A stretch of DNA of 18,723 nt, from contig JAIYAJ010000254.1 of the NCBI GenBank assembly GCA_027489105.1, forward strand, positions 1 to 18,723, in the 5' to 3' direction. Every line of letters starts with the position of its first letter. The first letter of the stretch is position 1. This DNA is from Zymomonas sp. Its GTDB lineage: Bacteria > Pseudomonadota > Alphaproteobacteria > Sphingomonadales > Sphingomonadaceae. Shown piece by piece: positions 1 through 7,488 of this stretch. The notes beneath the pieces are model-generated. The model saw only the letters and a program-made list of their open reading frames with translations. It made no database searches and had not been told where the DNA came from. Made by a program: the position numbers and the translations under genes.

Positions 1-1068
1 CACCGGATAGGCCTCGACATAAGATGCCCCTCCGATCAGTCCGAGAGCTGCCTTTCCGGCAAGGGCGACGACGAGCAGCGCAATCAGCCCGCAGGCTGCA
101 GTGCCGCCGACGATGCGCGCGAGCATCGGCCGCAGGGCGGCCAGCGAACCGCCCCTGACGGCGATGACCAATTCAGGGAACAGAGCGCGCGCCAGCGCGG
201 TGACCGGTTTGGTGAGCGCGGTGCCGAGTTGCGCTGCGAGCCGATATATCCCGGCCCCCGCTGGACCAGCGAACAACCCGACGGCCAGCGTCGGCAATTG
301 CTGCCAGACGAGGCCAACCGAGGCAGCCGCGCTTGTGGCGAACAGAAAGCGCAACAGCCCTAGATTCTCGACCAGGACGGGCGACGGGGCGAGACCTGTC
401 TCCGGCGTCTCCGGCAAGCCGCGAAACATCAGCCAGGCGGCGCCCCACACCATCACGCTGCATCCCGCTTCCGCCAGCATCCAGGCCAGCAGAAACGCGC
501 CTACTCCGCCTCCGGAGAGATAGGCGATGACGGCGCCGATCAACCTGAACACCGGCAGGGAGACCTCGGCCAGCGCGGCGTGGTCGAAGCGACCCGCCAT
601 GCGCAACAGGCCGAGGGGCGTCCCACGTTGCGCCAGCAAGAGCGATAGCAGGAAAAGCGCTGCCAGACGCTGCGTATTTCCCGCCCATCCCATCGCCGGC
701 CCGGCCCAGACCAGTACGCCGAGCGCGACGAGGATGCCGACGGAAGCGGCACCGAGATCGGCCGTCGCGGTGAAACGGAGCAGCCGGCCCAGCCGGGTCC
801 GGCGATGGGACGCGATGTGCGGCATGCCGAAGCGGACCACCGCCTGCCAGGACTGGAAGCTGGCAAGATTGGCAAAAGCCTGCCCATAAGCCTGGATCGT
901 TGCGAATATTCCGAACTCGACCAGCCCCAGTCCCCGCGCCGCGAGCGCCAGATAGGCGAGGCTGAGCAAGCCTCCGGCCCCCTTGCCCCCGAGCAGCCAG
1001 GTCGCATTGCGAAGCGCGCGGGCGACAGAGGGCGTGTCGTCGATCGTGAGAGCAGGTTGGGCAGCCAT
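1..1068 (-). CDS. Lipopolysaccharide/oligosaccharide flippase, Wzx-like (C-terminus cut by window edge)
   Basis: The minus strand is open from an ATG at 1068 to the window edge without a stop, giving 356 residues; family members are usually 430-500, so about 100 residues are missing. The protein is a chain of hydrophobic helices. Its N-terminal region reads WLLGGKGAGGLLSLAYLALA, followed by ARGLGLVEFG and FANLASFQSWQAVVRFG, the typical opening of polysaccharide-biosynthesis flippases of the MOP/MATE superfamily. Such proteins move lipid-linked saccharides across the inner membrane. A GAGAA-like stretch sits just before the start. It diverges from a glycosyltransferase/sulfotransferase operon, which supports a role in exporting that glycan; the substrate itself is inferred, not seen. 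Confidence 0.83.
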   Translation of the reverse strand, partial: MAAQPALTIDDTPSVARALRNATWLLGGKGAGGLLSLAYLALAARGLGLVEFGIFATIQAYGQAFANLASFQSWQAVVRFGMPHIASHRRTRLGRLLRFTATADLGAASVGILVALGVLVWAGPAMGWAGNTQRLAALFLLSLLLAQRGTPLGLLRMAGRFDHAALAEVSLPVFRLIGAVIAYLSGGGVGAFLLAWMLAEAGCSVMVWGAAWLMFRGLPETPETGLAPSPVLVENLGLLRFLFATSAAASVGLVWQQLPTLAVGLFAGPAGAGIYRLAAQLGTALTKPVTALARALFPELVIAVRGGSLAALRPMLARIVGGTAACGLIALLVVALAGKAALGLIGGASYVEAYPV

Positions 1069-1101
1069 GTTCTCATCGATCGGGCCGCGATGTCACCGGC
1101 G

Positions 1102-1120
1102 TGTTTCAGCGTCTGAAACA
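1102..1120. promoter_or_regulatory. 19-bp perfect palindrome in the divergent polysaccharide promoter region
   Basis: The sequence TGTTTCAGCGTCTGAAACA has two perfect 8-bp arms around a CGT centre. It lies in the 124-nt gap between the flippase and the transferase operon, 34 nt from the flippase start and 73 nt from the transferase start. A second, smaller dyad (GGCGC-TAC-GCGCC, 1123-1135) follows it directly. The size and symmetry fit an operator for a dimeric repressor controlling both directions, but an RNA hairpin in the flippase leader is an alternative. No run of T follows, so a terminator is unlikely. Confidence 0.45.
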
Positions 1121-1192
1121 ATGGCGCTACGCGCCGAAATCCGAGCGTTACGAGCCCCCTGCAGCATGGCCTAACCCCGCTCGGAGTTGCCC

Positions 1193-2389
1193 ATGATGCT
1201 GCACGACAGTTCCCCCTTCGAAGACCGGTCTCAACCGCTTGGCGCAGCAAGCCGACTGCGCATCTGCTTCCCGCTCAACGCCCAGCTTCACCAGGCCCTT
1301 CACGCCCTGCCCATCGCGATGGAACTCGCACGCTATCCCGACCTATCGGTCGATATAGTGGCGGCAAGCGAGGAGCATCTGCGGCTGGCATCGCGCCTTG
1401 CGAACGCTGCGCAGACCGGCCCGATCGGCCATTATCTGTCGACGGGGCCCCTTCTTGCCGCGCTTGCCCGTGCGGGCGGGCGCAGCATTCCGCCCAAGCT
1501 CCTGACCCTGTGCGCCCAGGCCCGGCGCCTGAACCGCTACGACGCCATCGTGCTGCCCGAAAGAACCTCGCTTCTGCTCCGCCGGCTCGGCGTCGGCCGT
1601 CCCCTGTTCATCCATAGCGCGCATGGCGCGGGCGACCGCGCGGTGGGCTATGATCCACGCATTGCGCGCTTCGACTTCGCGCTGGTGGCCGGGGTCAAGC
1701 AGCGCGAGCGCCTGCTCGGCTCGGGCCTGATCCGCCGAGACGAGCACGCCGTGGTCGGCTATCCGAAGTTCGACGCCGTGCGCTGGTTGTCGCCGGAAGC
1801 GCCCGACATCTTTCCCGAGCGCAGGCCGATCATCCTCTACAACCCGCATTGCGATCGGCGCCTTTCATCGTGGGCGCACTTCGGCGAGCCGCTGATCAGG
1901 CGCCTCGCTGCGGACAAGCGCTACAATCTGATCGTTGCCCCCCACATCAAGGCCTTCGACCACAAGGAGCGCAAGCGCATCGAGCAACAGCTGGCGCCGT
2001 TCGCTGCCCTGCCCAATATCCATATCGATCTGGGGAGCATGCGGTCCTGCGACATGAGCTATACGCGGATCGCCGACCTCTATGTCGGCGACGTCAGCAG
2101 CCAGATCTACGAATATGTCGCACAGCCGCGACCGTGCCTGCTCCTCGACGGCCATGGCCCCGCCTGGCGCGACGATCCATCCTATCGCTGCTGGCATTAT
2201 GGCCCGGTAGAAAGCGATCCGGGGCGGCTCACATACGCAATCGACGAAGCTTTCGCGACCCATGGACGCTATCTGCCCGCACAGCTTGCCGGTGTCCGCG
2301 ACACCTTCGCTCAGCAGGGTCAGCCCGGCTCCGTCCGAGCGGCGCGCGCGATCAGGGCCTTTGCCCTGGAAAGGGCCGGCCGTGGCTGA
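1193..2389 (+). CDS. CDP-glycerol glycerophosphotransferase-like glycan transferase
   Basis: A 398-residue GT-B type transferase resembling the CDP-glycerol:poly(glycerophosphate) glycerophosphotransferase (TagB/TagF) family. Visible family landmarks are HSAHGAGDR near residues 141-149 (the HGT-type histidine region), ALVAGVKQRERL then GYPKFD around 163-194, ILYNPHC at 214-220, APHIKAFDHKE near 249-259, and YVGDVSSQIYEY at 297-308, which matches the family's DYSS-phenyl/tyr motif. It has no signal peptide or obvious membrane segment and should work at the cytoplasmic membrane face. I choose the ATG at 1193 because CGGAG ends six bases before it; a TTG six bases upstream is also in frame. It is the first gene of the plus-strand operon and overlaps the next gene by 8 nt. 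The real donor may be something other than CDP-glycerol. Confidence 0.72.
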   Translation: MMLHDSSPFEDRSQPLGAASRLRICFPLNAQLHQALHALPIAMELARYPDLSVDIVAASEEHLRLASRLANAAQTGPIGHYLSTGPLLAALARAGGRSIPPKLLTLCAQARRLNRYDAIVLPERTSLLLRRLGVGRPLFIHSAHGAGDRAVGYDPRIARFDFALVAGVKQRERLLGSGLIRRDEHAVVGYPKFDAVRWLSPEAPDIFPERRPIILYNPHCDRRLSSWAHFGEPLIRRLAADKRYNLIVAPHIKAFDHKERKRIEQQLAPFAALPNIHIDLGSMRSCDMSYTRIADLYVGDVSSQIYEYVAQPRPCLLLDGHGPAWRDDPSYRCWHYGPVESDPGRLTYAIDEAFATHGRYLPAQLAGVRDTFAQQGQPGSVRAARAIRAFALERAGRG

Positions 2390-3539
2390 GCAGGACATCA
2401 TCTGGCTCGTCTCGCGCGTCTTCCCGCCCGACGAAGGCGGCGTACAGACCTACGCCGAGCAGGTCGCCGAGGCCTATCGCAGCAACGGGTACAGAGTGCG
2501 CGCCTTCGTCAAATCGTCGGCGGGTCCGCGCCGGATAACGCATGGCAGGCTGGACATCGTCGATGTCGGACCGGGATCGAAGATGGTCACCTATGTCAGG
2601 CTTTTCCGGGCCATAAGCCAGGTCTGGCGCACGGGGGAGCGACCCGCTGCGATCCATGCCTGCACCTGGCGTGCCGCGCTGGCCGCCCTGCCTTTCCCCG
2701 CGCCACTGGTCATCACGGTCCACGGCCGCGAATTCGGCCGGCCGCAGGGGGCGGCGTTCCGCCTGATGCGGCGGGTGCTGTACCGTGCGCAGCGAGTCGT
2801 CGCCGTCAGCCAGACATCGCGCACCATGTTGCTGGAACGAATTCCCGAGCTTGCCGCGCGCTGCATCACCGCCTGGAATGGCACGGGCACGCGCGCCGCC
2901 GCCTTCCAAGCCGGCGCGACCAGCGCAGTCGCGGACCGTCCGCAAATCCTCACCGTCTGCCGGCTGGTACCTCGCAAGAACGTCGCCGCCGCAATCGCTG
3001 CGGCCGCATCGCTGCTCCGGCTCGGCTATCGCTTCGACTATCGAATCGTCGGCCGCGGCGAAGATCTGCTCGATCTTCAGGCCTTGATCGATGGGCTCGG
3101 CGCCGCGGCATCGATCCGGCTGCTCGGCTATGTCCCGGACCGGGAGTTGCGGCAGCTTTATGCCGCATCGGATATCTTCCTCCATCCCCAGATCGCGCTC
3201 GAGGACGGCGCCGAGTTCGAAGGCTTCGGGATCAGCGTTGCCGATGCCATGGCCAATGGACTTGCTTGCATCGTCGGGAAGGACGGCGGCCCGTCCGAAC
3301 TCGTCCGCGACAACGACACCGGCCTGATCGTCGACGGTCGCTCGGTCGACGCGATCGAAGCCGCCGTAGAGATGCTGCTCCGGGACGTCGAACTCCGACT
3401 ATCGATCGGGCTGCGCGCGATGGACTGGGCAACCCGCGTGCTGGATTGGCAACGCCATTGCCAGCAGGCGCTCGGATCGCTGGCGCACGAGAAGGTGGCA
3501 GGCGAAGGCGTCGCGCGCAAAACAAAGGCCCGGGCATGA
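2382..3539 (+). CDS. Family 4 (GT-B) glycosyltransferase
   Basis: A 385-residue retaining GT-B glycosyltransferase of the GT4/PF00534 type. The N-terminal acceptor domain opens with WLVSRVFPPDEGGVQTYAEQ, the usual glycine-rich start of these enzymes. VITVHGREF marks the mid-domain. The C-terminal donor domain shows ILTVCRLVPRKN, YRIVGRGEDL, LGYVPDRELRQLYAASDIFL and EGFGISVADAMANG. In the usual E-x7-E motif the first Glu is residue 280, but the second position is Asp288. Translation starts at GTG, with GGAAAGGG seven bases upstream, and overlaps the preceding gene by 8 nt; its stop overlaps the next start as ATGA. This implies translational coupling in one polysaccharide operon. The sugar transferred cannot be deduced. 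Confidence 0.85.
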   Translation: MAEQDIIWLVSRVFPPDEGGVQTYAEQVAEAYRSNGYRVRAFVKSSAGPRRITHGRLDIVDVGPGSKMVTYVRLFRAISQVWRTGERPAAIHACTWRAALAALPFPAPLVITVHGREFGRPQGAAFRLMRRVLYRAQRVVAVSQTSRTMLLERIPELAARCITAWNGTGTRAAAFQAGATSAVADRPQILTVCRLVPRKNVAAAIAAAASLLRLGYRFDYRIVGRGEDLLDLQALIDGLGAAASIRLLGYVPDRELRQLYAASDIFLHPQIALEDGAEFEGFGISVADAMANGLACIVGKDGGPSELVRDNDTGLIVDGRSVDAIEAAVEMLLRDVELRLSIGLRAMDWATRVLDWQRHCQQALGSLAHEKVAGEGVARKTKARA

Positions 3540-4531
3540 TCGCACCGCTCTTCCACATCGGCTATCACAAGACCGCTACGACCTGGTTTCAGCGAGCCCT
3601 CTATCCCCACGTCCGCAACCGTCGCTATGTGCCGCAGGCGCAGGTCCGGCATGCGCTGATTACACCCAACGCACTGCATTTCGATCCCGCGATCGCCCGG
3701 CAGATCGTGAGCAGCGAGGGTGGCATTCCCATCTGTTGCGAGGAGAATCTGACGGGCGGGCTCCACAGCGGCGGCCTTGCCGGATGCCAGTCCAAGGACA
3801 TCGCCCACCGAATTCACGCCAGTTTCCCGGACGCGCACATCGTCATTTTCGTCCGAGACCAGGTCGACGCCATCGCCGCCGCCTATGTCCAATATGTGAA
3901 AGGCGGTGGCACCCATGGTGTCGACCGCTATCTGTTCGGTGCTGCGCGCCTCGGCCCCCGCGCTCCCGAGCGCGACGAGATTCCGCGCTTCCAGTTCGAG
4001 CATTTCGCCTATGACCGGCTGATTGCCCAGTATGACGCGTTGTTCGGCGAAGGGCGGGTTCACGTCTATCGCTACGAGCATTTCCGCGCCGACCGCCGAG
4101 CATTCATGGCGCAATTTGCCCGACATCACGACCTCGACATCGCACTCGACAAGGTCGACTTCAGCGTCGCCAATCCCGGGCTCAGCGTTCGCCTGCTGCG
4201 AGCGATGCGAGTGGCGAACCGTTTCACGCGCCGCGCGGTCGCGGACAAGAGCCACCTCGTCCACCTGCCCGGCTGGTACAAGCTGAGCCGGCGAGCGATG
4301 CGCCAGATTGCGGCGAGCGGCTGGAACGGCAGGTCCGCAAAGGCGTCCGACATCCTGCCGACCTCCCTTATCCAGTCGATCCGCCATCGGTTCCGGGCGA
4401 GCAATGCGTGGCTGGACGAACGAATGGCCCGACAGGATCGGCGCCTGGCTGCGAGACCGGAGCCTGAGGCGATGGCAGCGGGCCGGGCCGACTTCGACCT
4501 TTGTCTCAGCACGGCGGAAACCTTTCGTTAA
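3536..4531 (+). CDS. Sulfotransferase family protein (PAPS-dependent type)
   Basis: A 331-residue protein. Its N-terminus, HIGYHKTATTWFQ (residues 7-19), is the 5'-phosphosulfate-binding loop of sulfotransferases. IVIFVRDQVDAIAAAYVQYV (102-121) is the 3'-phosphate-binding strand/helix, with Arg107. The canonical Ser about eight residues after that Arg is replaced by Ala, and the usual Pro after Arg-x is Gln. This arrangement suggests a bacterial subfamily rather than a dead enzyme, but that is inference. VHVYRYEHFRAD near 175-186 fits the later core strand. The predicted role is transfer of sulfate from PAPS to a sugar made by the two upstream transferases. Its ATG overlaps the glycosyltransferase stop (ATGA). 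No PAPS-synthesis genes are in the window. Confidence 0.78.
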   Translation: MIAPLFHIGYHKTATTWFQRALYPHVRNRRYVPQAQVRHALITPNALHFDPAIARQIVSSEGGIPICCEENLTGGLHSGGLAGCQSKDIAHRIHASFPDAHIVIFVRDQVDAIAAAYVQYVKGGGTHGVDRYLFGAARLGPRAPERDEIPRFQFEHFAYDRLIAQYDALFGEGRVHVYRYEHFRADRRAFMAQFARHHDLDIALDKVDFSVANPGLSVRLLRAMRVANRFTRRAVADKSHLVHLPGWYKLSRRAMRQIAASGWNGRSAKASDILPTSLIQSIRHRFRASNAWLDERMARQDRRLAARPEPEAMAAGRADFDLCLSTAETFR

Positions 4532-4565
4532 CCATCATCAGCGACAATTAAGGGATGTTAAGGGG
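4528..4565 (+). promoter_or_regulatory. Candidate CtrA-type leader of the transglycosylase gene
   Basis: This AT-rich leader carries TTAACCAT (4528-4535), which matches the known CtrA half-site in alphaproteobacteria and overlaps the sulfotransferase stop. It is followed by two direct copies of TTAAGGG (4548-4554 and 4558-4564) at a 10-base period. The second copy runs into the ribosome-binding sequence AGGGGA. TTAA-GGGATG-TTAA has a six-base spacer instead of the seven-base spacer of a full CtrA box, so this is suggestive only. Confidence 0.35.
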
Positions 4566-4574
4566 ACGCCGCCC

Positions 4575-5450
4575 ATGACCTGGCCAACCATCGGCAGCCG
4601 CGCGACGCGAGACGCCAACGGCGTGCGCGACGCGATCGGGCGCGCAGCCCAGCGCGTCGGCGTCGACTTCACCTATCTGCTCAACCAGGCGAAATCGGAA
4701 AGCGGCCTCAATCCGCAGGCCAAGGCGCAGTCGAGCTCGGCCGGCGGCCTGTTCCAGTTCATCGACCAGAGCTGGCTGGGTGCGGTAAAAACCTATGGCG
4801 CCAGACATGGTCTCGGCTGGGCCGCCGACGCGATCCGCCGCCGGTCCGACGGCAGCTGGGCGGTCGATTCCGACATGCGCCAGCAGGTCATGGGCCTGAA
4901 GAACGACCCCGAAGCCTCCTCGCTGATGGCAGCGGAGTTCGCCAGCGACAATGCGCAGGGGCTGGAAAATGCCCTCGGCCGCCAGCCCCGCTCCGCCGAT
5001 CTCTATTTCGCGCATTTCCTGGGTCTCGAAGGCGCGACGCGCTTCCTCAAGGCCGCCGATGCGCAGCCCGGCGCGTCCGCCGCCGCGCTGTTCCCGCGCG
5101 AGGCGCGCGCGAACCGCTCGATCTTCTACGATACGGGCGGGCAAGCAAGGTCGCTGTCCGAAGTCTATGCCCTGATGGCACGGAAGATCGATGACCAGGG
5201 CAGGCCTCTGACCACCGACCCGACGGGACCAGGCTCGGCAGAAGCGCTCCGCCTCGCTTATGCGAGCGAGGTTTTCGAAGGCGATGGCAAGACGACACCT
5301 GCCACCGACACCGCCGAACTGCTGGCGATGCTGGAACAGGGGCAGCGGGTCAATCTGCTCAAGCCGAACCCGTCCAATGCCCGGCTCGCCTATCTCATGC
5401 TCGCCTCCGGCGGCGACGCGACCATTTACGACAGCAGCCGGGACGCCTGA
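4575..5450 (+). CDS. Stand-alone flagellar lytic transglycosylase (SLT domain, SltF-like)
   Basis: A 291-residue protein with an SLT lytic transglycosylase fold in its N-terminal half. FTYLLNQAKSESGLNPQAK contains the catalytic Glu42, and SSSAGGLFQFIDQSWL (residues 53-68) is the conserved AGLxQ-type motif. The enzyme should cleave peptidoglycan so that the rod can pass. This fits the fact that FlgJ in this locus has only its rod-binding half. No Sec signal peptide is present, and the in-frame upstream sequence is not hydrophobic, so export may use the flagellar type III apparatus or a partner. The C-terminal part (residues ~225-291) is uncharacterised and rich in Ala, Leu and Ser. I chose the ATG after AGGGGA (8-base spacing). 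It converges on motB with a 31-nt gap and no clear terminator. Confidence 0.82.
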   Translation: MTWPTIGSRATRDANGVRDAIGRAAQRVGVDFTYLLNQAKSESGLNPQAKAQSSSAGGLFQFIDQSWLGAVKTYGARHGLGWAADAIRRRSDGSWAVDSDMRQQVMGLKNDPEASSLMAAEFASDNAQGLENALGRQPRSADLYFAHFLGLEGATRFLKAADAQPGASAAALFPREARANRSIFYDTGGQARSLSEVYALMARKIDDQGRPLTTDPTGPGSAEALRLAYASEVFEGDGKTTPATDTAELLAMLEQGQRVNLLKPNPSNARLAYLMLASGGDATIYDSSRDA

Positions 5451-5481
5451 CGCTCAAACGCGCCAGCGCATCCCCCGACCA

Positions 5482-6483
5482 TCAGTGCGGTGCCTTCGCT
5501 GCCAGCTGCGCTTTCGCGGCTGCGGGCATCGCCGTCGGATCATCGGCTCCGCTGGTCGCCATCAGATCGACCGGTCCTTGGGTGGCCGGCGCATCGCCAA
5601 AGCCTGGCTGCATGTCCGACCACGCCAGCGTGATCGACATGCGGCGGTTGCGCGGGTCGTACGGATCCTCAGCGGTATAGGGCTCACGATCGGCCACGCC
5701 CTCGATCCGCAGGAAGCGGCTGTCCGCCACGCCGAAACCGGACAGCGCCTTGCGCGTCGCCTCGGCTCGCGCCGCCGACAGCGTCCAGTTGTTGACCGTG
5801 CGGCCCTTGGAATAGGGCATGGCATCGGTGTGCCCGCGCACGATCACCGAATTGTCGGCGAAGTTGGTCACCTCGGCGACCTGGCGCATCAGATCGAGCG
5901 CTTTGGCGGAGAGCTGGTCGGTACCCGATTTGAACATCGCGAAGTCGGCCTGGTCGACCAGGTCGATGCGAAGGCCCTCGCGGGTCTCGACCATCCTTAC
6001 GCTCTTCGCCAACTGCCCCATGCCGGGGGTCTTCGCCATCTTCTGCTCGAGCGCTTGCTTTAGCTTCTCGAACGCGGCCCGATCACGCGACCGGATCGAC
6101 GAGCCGCCTTCCGATTCGCCACCGGTTGCATCCTTGGGAATGGTGATCGACTTCGACCCGGTCTGCGCCGCGCGGTGCGGATAATTGTCGCGGTCGACGA
6201 TCGACTCGCCACCGAACAGCCCGTTGGCGCCAGCGCTCTTTTCCTTGAGCTGGACCAGCGTCGGGGTGAAATAGTCGGCGATGCCCTTGCGCTGCTTCTC
6301 GGTCGTGGCGCCGAGGATCCACATCAGCAGGAAGAAGGCCATCATCGCCGTCACGAAGTCGGCATAAGCCACCTTCCACGCGCCGCCATGGTGCCCACCA
6401 TGACCTTCGGCGATGATCTTCTTGATGATGATCGGTCTGGGTTCGGGCTCGTTCTTGCCACGCTTCGAGGGCGACTGGGCCAT
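5482..6483 (-). CDS. motB: Flagellar motor stator protein MotB
   Basis: A 333-residue stator subunit anchored in the inner membrane and bound to peptidoglycan. After a basic, His/Gly-rich cytoplasmic head comes the single transmembrane helix AWKVAYADFVTAMMAFFLLM. Asp42 is the ion-carrying aspartate. The periplasmic OmpA/MotB domain has the peptidoglycan-binding core VRGHTD (215-220) and NWTLSAARA (232-240), then RRMSITLAW near the end. The Ala/Pro-rich C-terminal tail of about 40 residues lies beyond the domain. It follows motA by 29 nt with AGGGA ahead of the ATG, so the two are cotranscribed. The Tyr-Ala-Asp helix pattern suggests proton rather than sodium use, but that is inference. Confidence 0.96.
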   Translation of the reverse strand: MAQSPSKRGKNEPEPRPIIIKKIIAEGHGGHHGGAWKVAYADFVTAMMAFFLLMWILGATTEKQRKGIADYFTPTLVQLKEKSAGANGLFGGESIVDRDNYPHRAAQTGSKSITIPKDATGGESEGGSSIRSRDRAAFEKLKQALEQKMAKTPGMGQLAKSVRMVETREGLRIDLVDQADFAMFKSGTDQLSAKALDLMRQVAEVTNFADNSVIVRGHTDAMPYSKGRTVNNWTLSAARAEATRKALSGFGVADSRFLRIEGVADREPYTAEDPYDPRNRRMSITLAWSDMQPGFGDAPATQGPVDLMATSGADDPTAMPAAAKAQLAAKAPH

Positions 6484-6512
6484 GGATCGCTATATCCCTG
6501 TGTCGGACCGGA

Positions 6513-7376
6513 TCAGCGGCCGCGCATGCCGTCGAACACGTCGGCGAAGGCCGGCTGGTTCTCGTGCGAGATGCCCGAGCGGGCAGCCTCGATCACCAGC
6601 GGCAGCGGGTGGCCGTGGAGCGAAGCGATGATGATCTGCTTGACCACCCCGTAGATGGCGGCGTCGGCCTCGATCACCTGGCGACACCGGCCGGCGAAGG
6701 GCGCGACGATACCGTAAGCGAGCAGAATTCCGAGGAAAGTACCGACGAGCGCCGAACCGATCATGGCGCCAAGAATGGCTGGCGGCTGGTCGATCGAGCC
6801 CATCGTCTTCACCACGCCGAGAACCGCCGCGACGATGCCCAGCGCCGGCAGCGAGTCCGCCAGGTTCTGCATCATGTCGGCGGGCTTGATCGCATCGTGG
6901 TGGTGGGTCTTGAGCGCATTGTCCATCACGTCCTCGACCGCCATCGGATCGAGCGTGCCCGACGAGATCACCACCAGCCGCAGCGTGTCGGTGATCATGT
7001 GGATCAACGTGCCGTCCTTCAGCAGCTTGGGATATTCGGCGAACAGGGTCGACGCCTTCGGATCCTCGATATGCGGTTCCAGCGCGACCGGTCCCTCGGT
7101 GCGGAGCTTCTTCATCAGCGTGGAGACGAGGAAGATGACGTCGAGATAGTCCTTCTTGGCGTAGGTCGGCCCCTTGAACACCTTGCCGAAGCCACCGCCG
7201 AAGGCCTTGAGTTCCTTCATCGAGTTACCGGCGATGATCGCGCCGACGGCGGCGCCGCCGATGATGAGCATTTCGTGCGGGATCGCGTGCATGACGGGTC
7301 CCAGGTCGCCCCCGGTGATGGCGAAGCCACCGAACACCATGGCCATGAGGACAACGAGACCAATACCTGCGAACAT
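6513..7376 (-). CDS. motA: Flagellar motor stator protein MotA
   Basis: A 287-residue inner-membrane protein with four predicted helices: two N-terminal (LVVLMAMVFGGFAITGG and MLIIGGAAVGAIIAG), then a long cytoplasmic loop, then two C-terminal helices. In the loop, LRTEGPVALEPHIEDP places Arg92 and Glu100 where E. coli MotA has the rotor-contacting Arg90 and Glu98. The helix start SLPALGIVAAVLGVV carries the conserved Pro177, and Pro226 lies in the last helix (GIVAPFAG). It forms the ion channel with MotB. The start has GGGAG at about nine bases. A 112-nt leader separates it from flgL, so motAB probably has its own promoter as well as possible read-through. Confidence 0.96.
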   Translation of the reverse strand: MFAGIGLVVLMAMVFGGFAITGGDLGPVMHAIPHEMLIIGGAAVGAIIAGNSMKELKAFGGGFGKVFKGPTYAKKDYLDVIFLVSTLMKKLRTEGPVALEPHIEDPKASTLFAEYPKLLKDGTLIHMITDTLRLVVISSGTLDPMAVEDVMDNALKTHHHDAIKPADMMQNLADSLPALGIVAAVLGVVKTMGSIDQPPAILGAMIGSALVGTFLGILLAYGIVAPFAGRCRQVIEADAAIYGVVKQIIIASLHGHPLPLVIEAARSGISHENQPAFADVFDGMRGR

Positions 7377-7442
7377 GCGCGATCACTCCCACGCGAAACC
7401 ATCGAAATGCGGCGCGCTCAGGCACCTGCTCCCTCGATCATC

Positions 7443-7458
7443 GTTAACGGCCGGCTAA
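7443..7458 (-). promoter_or_regulatory. CtrA-like box upstream of motA
   Basis: On the minus strand the sequence TTAGCCGGCCGTTAAC matches the alphaproteobacterial CtrA consensus TTAA-N7-TTAAC at all but one base, with the correct seven-base spacer. It lies in the 112-nt gap between the flgL stop and the motA start, 67-82 nt upstream of motA. No sigma-54 or good sigma-70 element was found in the same gap. CtrA control is inferred from the motif alone. Confidence 0.42.
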
Positions 7459-7488
7459 GCGTCTTATTTACCGTCCACGGCCGTAAAA

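Noticed and set aside
173..1250. Minus-strand frames at 173-688 and 540-1250 within the flippase region
   Set aside because: They are in frames other than the long open flippase frame, which alone shows hydrophobic helices and family motifs.
3158..4387. 409-codon minus-strand open frame opposite the glycosyltransferase and sulfotransferase
   Set aside because: Spans parts of two well-supported genes on the other strand; no recognisable motif.
5451..5481. Possible bidirectional terminator between the transglycosylase gene and motB
   Set aside because: Only GCGC-type micro-palindromes without a usable loop or T-run are present.
6355..6400. His/Gly-rich N-terminal stretch of MotB as a metal site
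   Set aside because: The HHGGAWK segment is a usual feature of alphaproteobacterial MotB proteins.
7460..7488. Terminator after flgL
   Set aside because: TTTAC/GTAAA can form only a five-pair stem with a large loop and no T-tract, so read-through into motAB remains possible.
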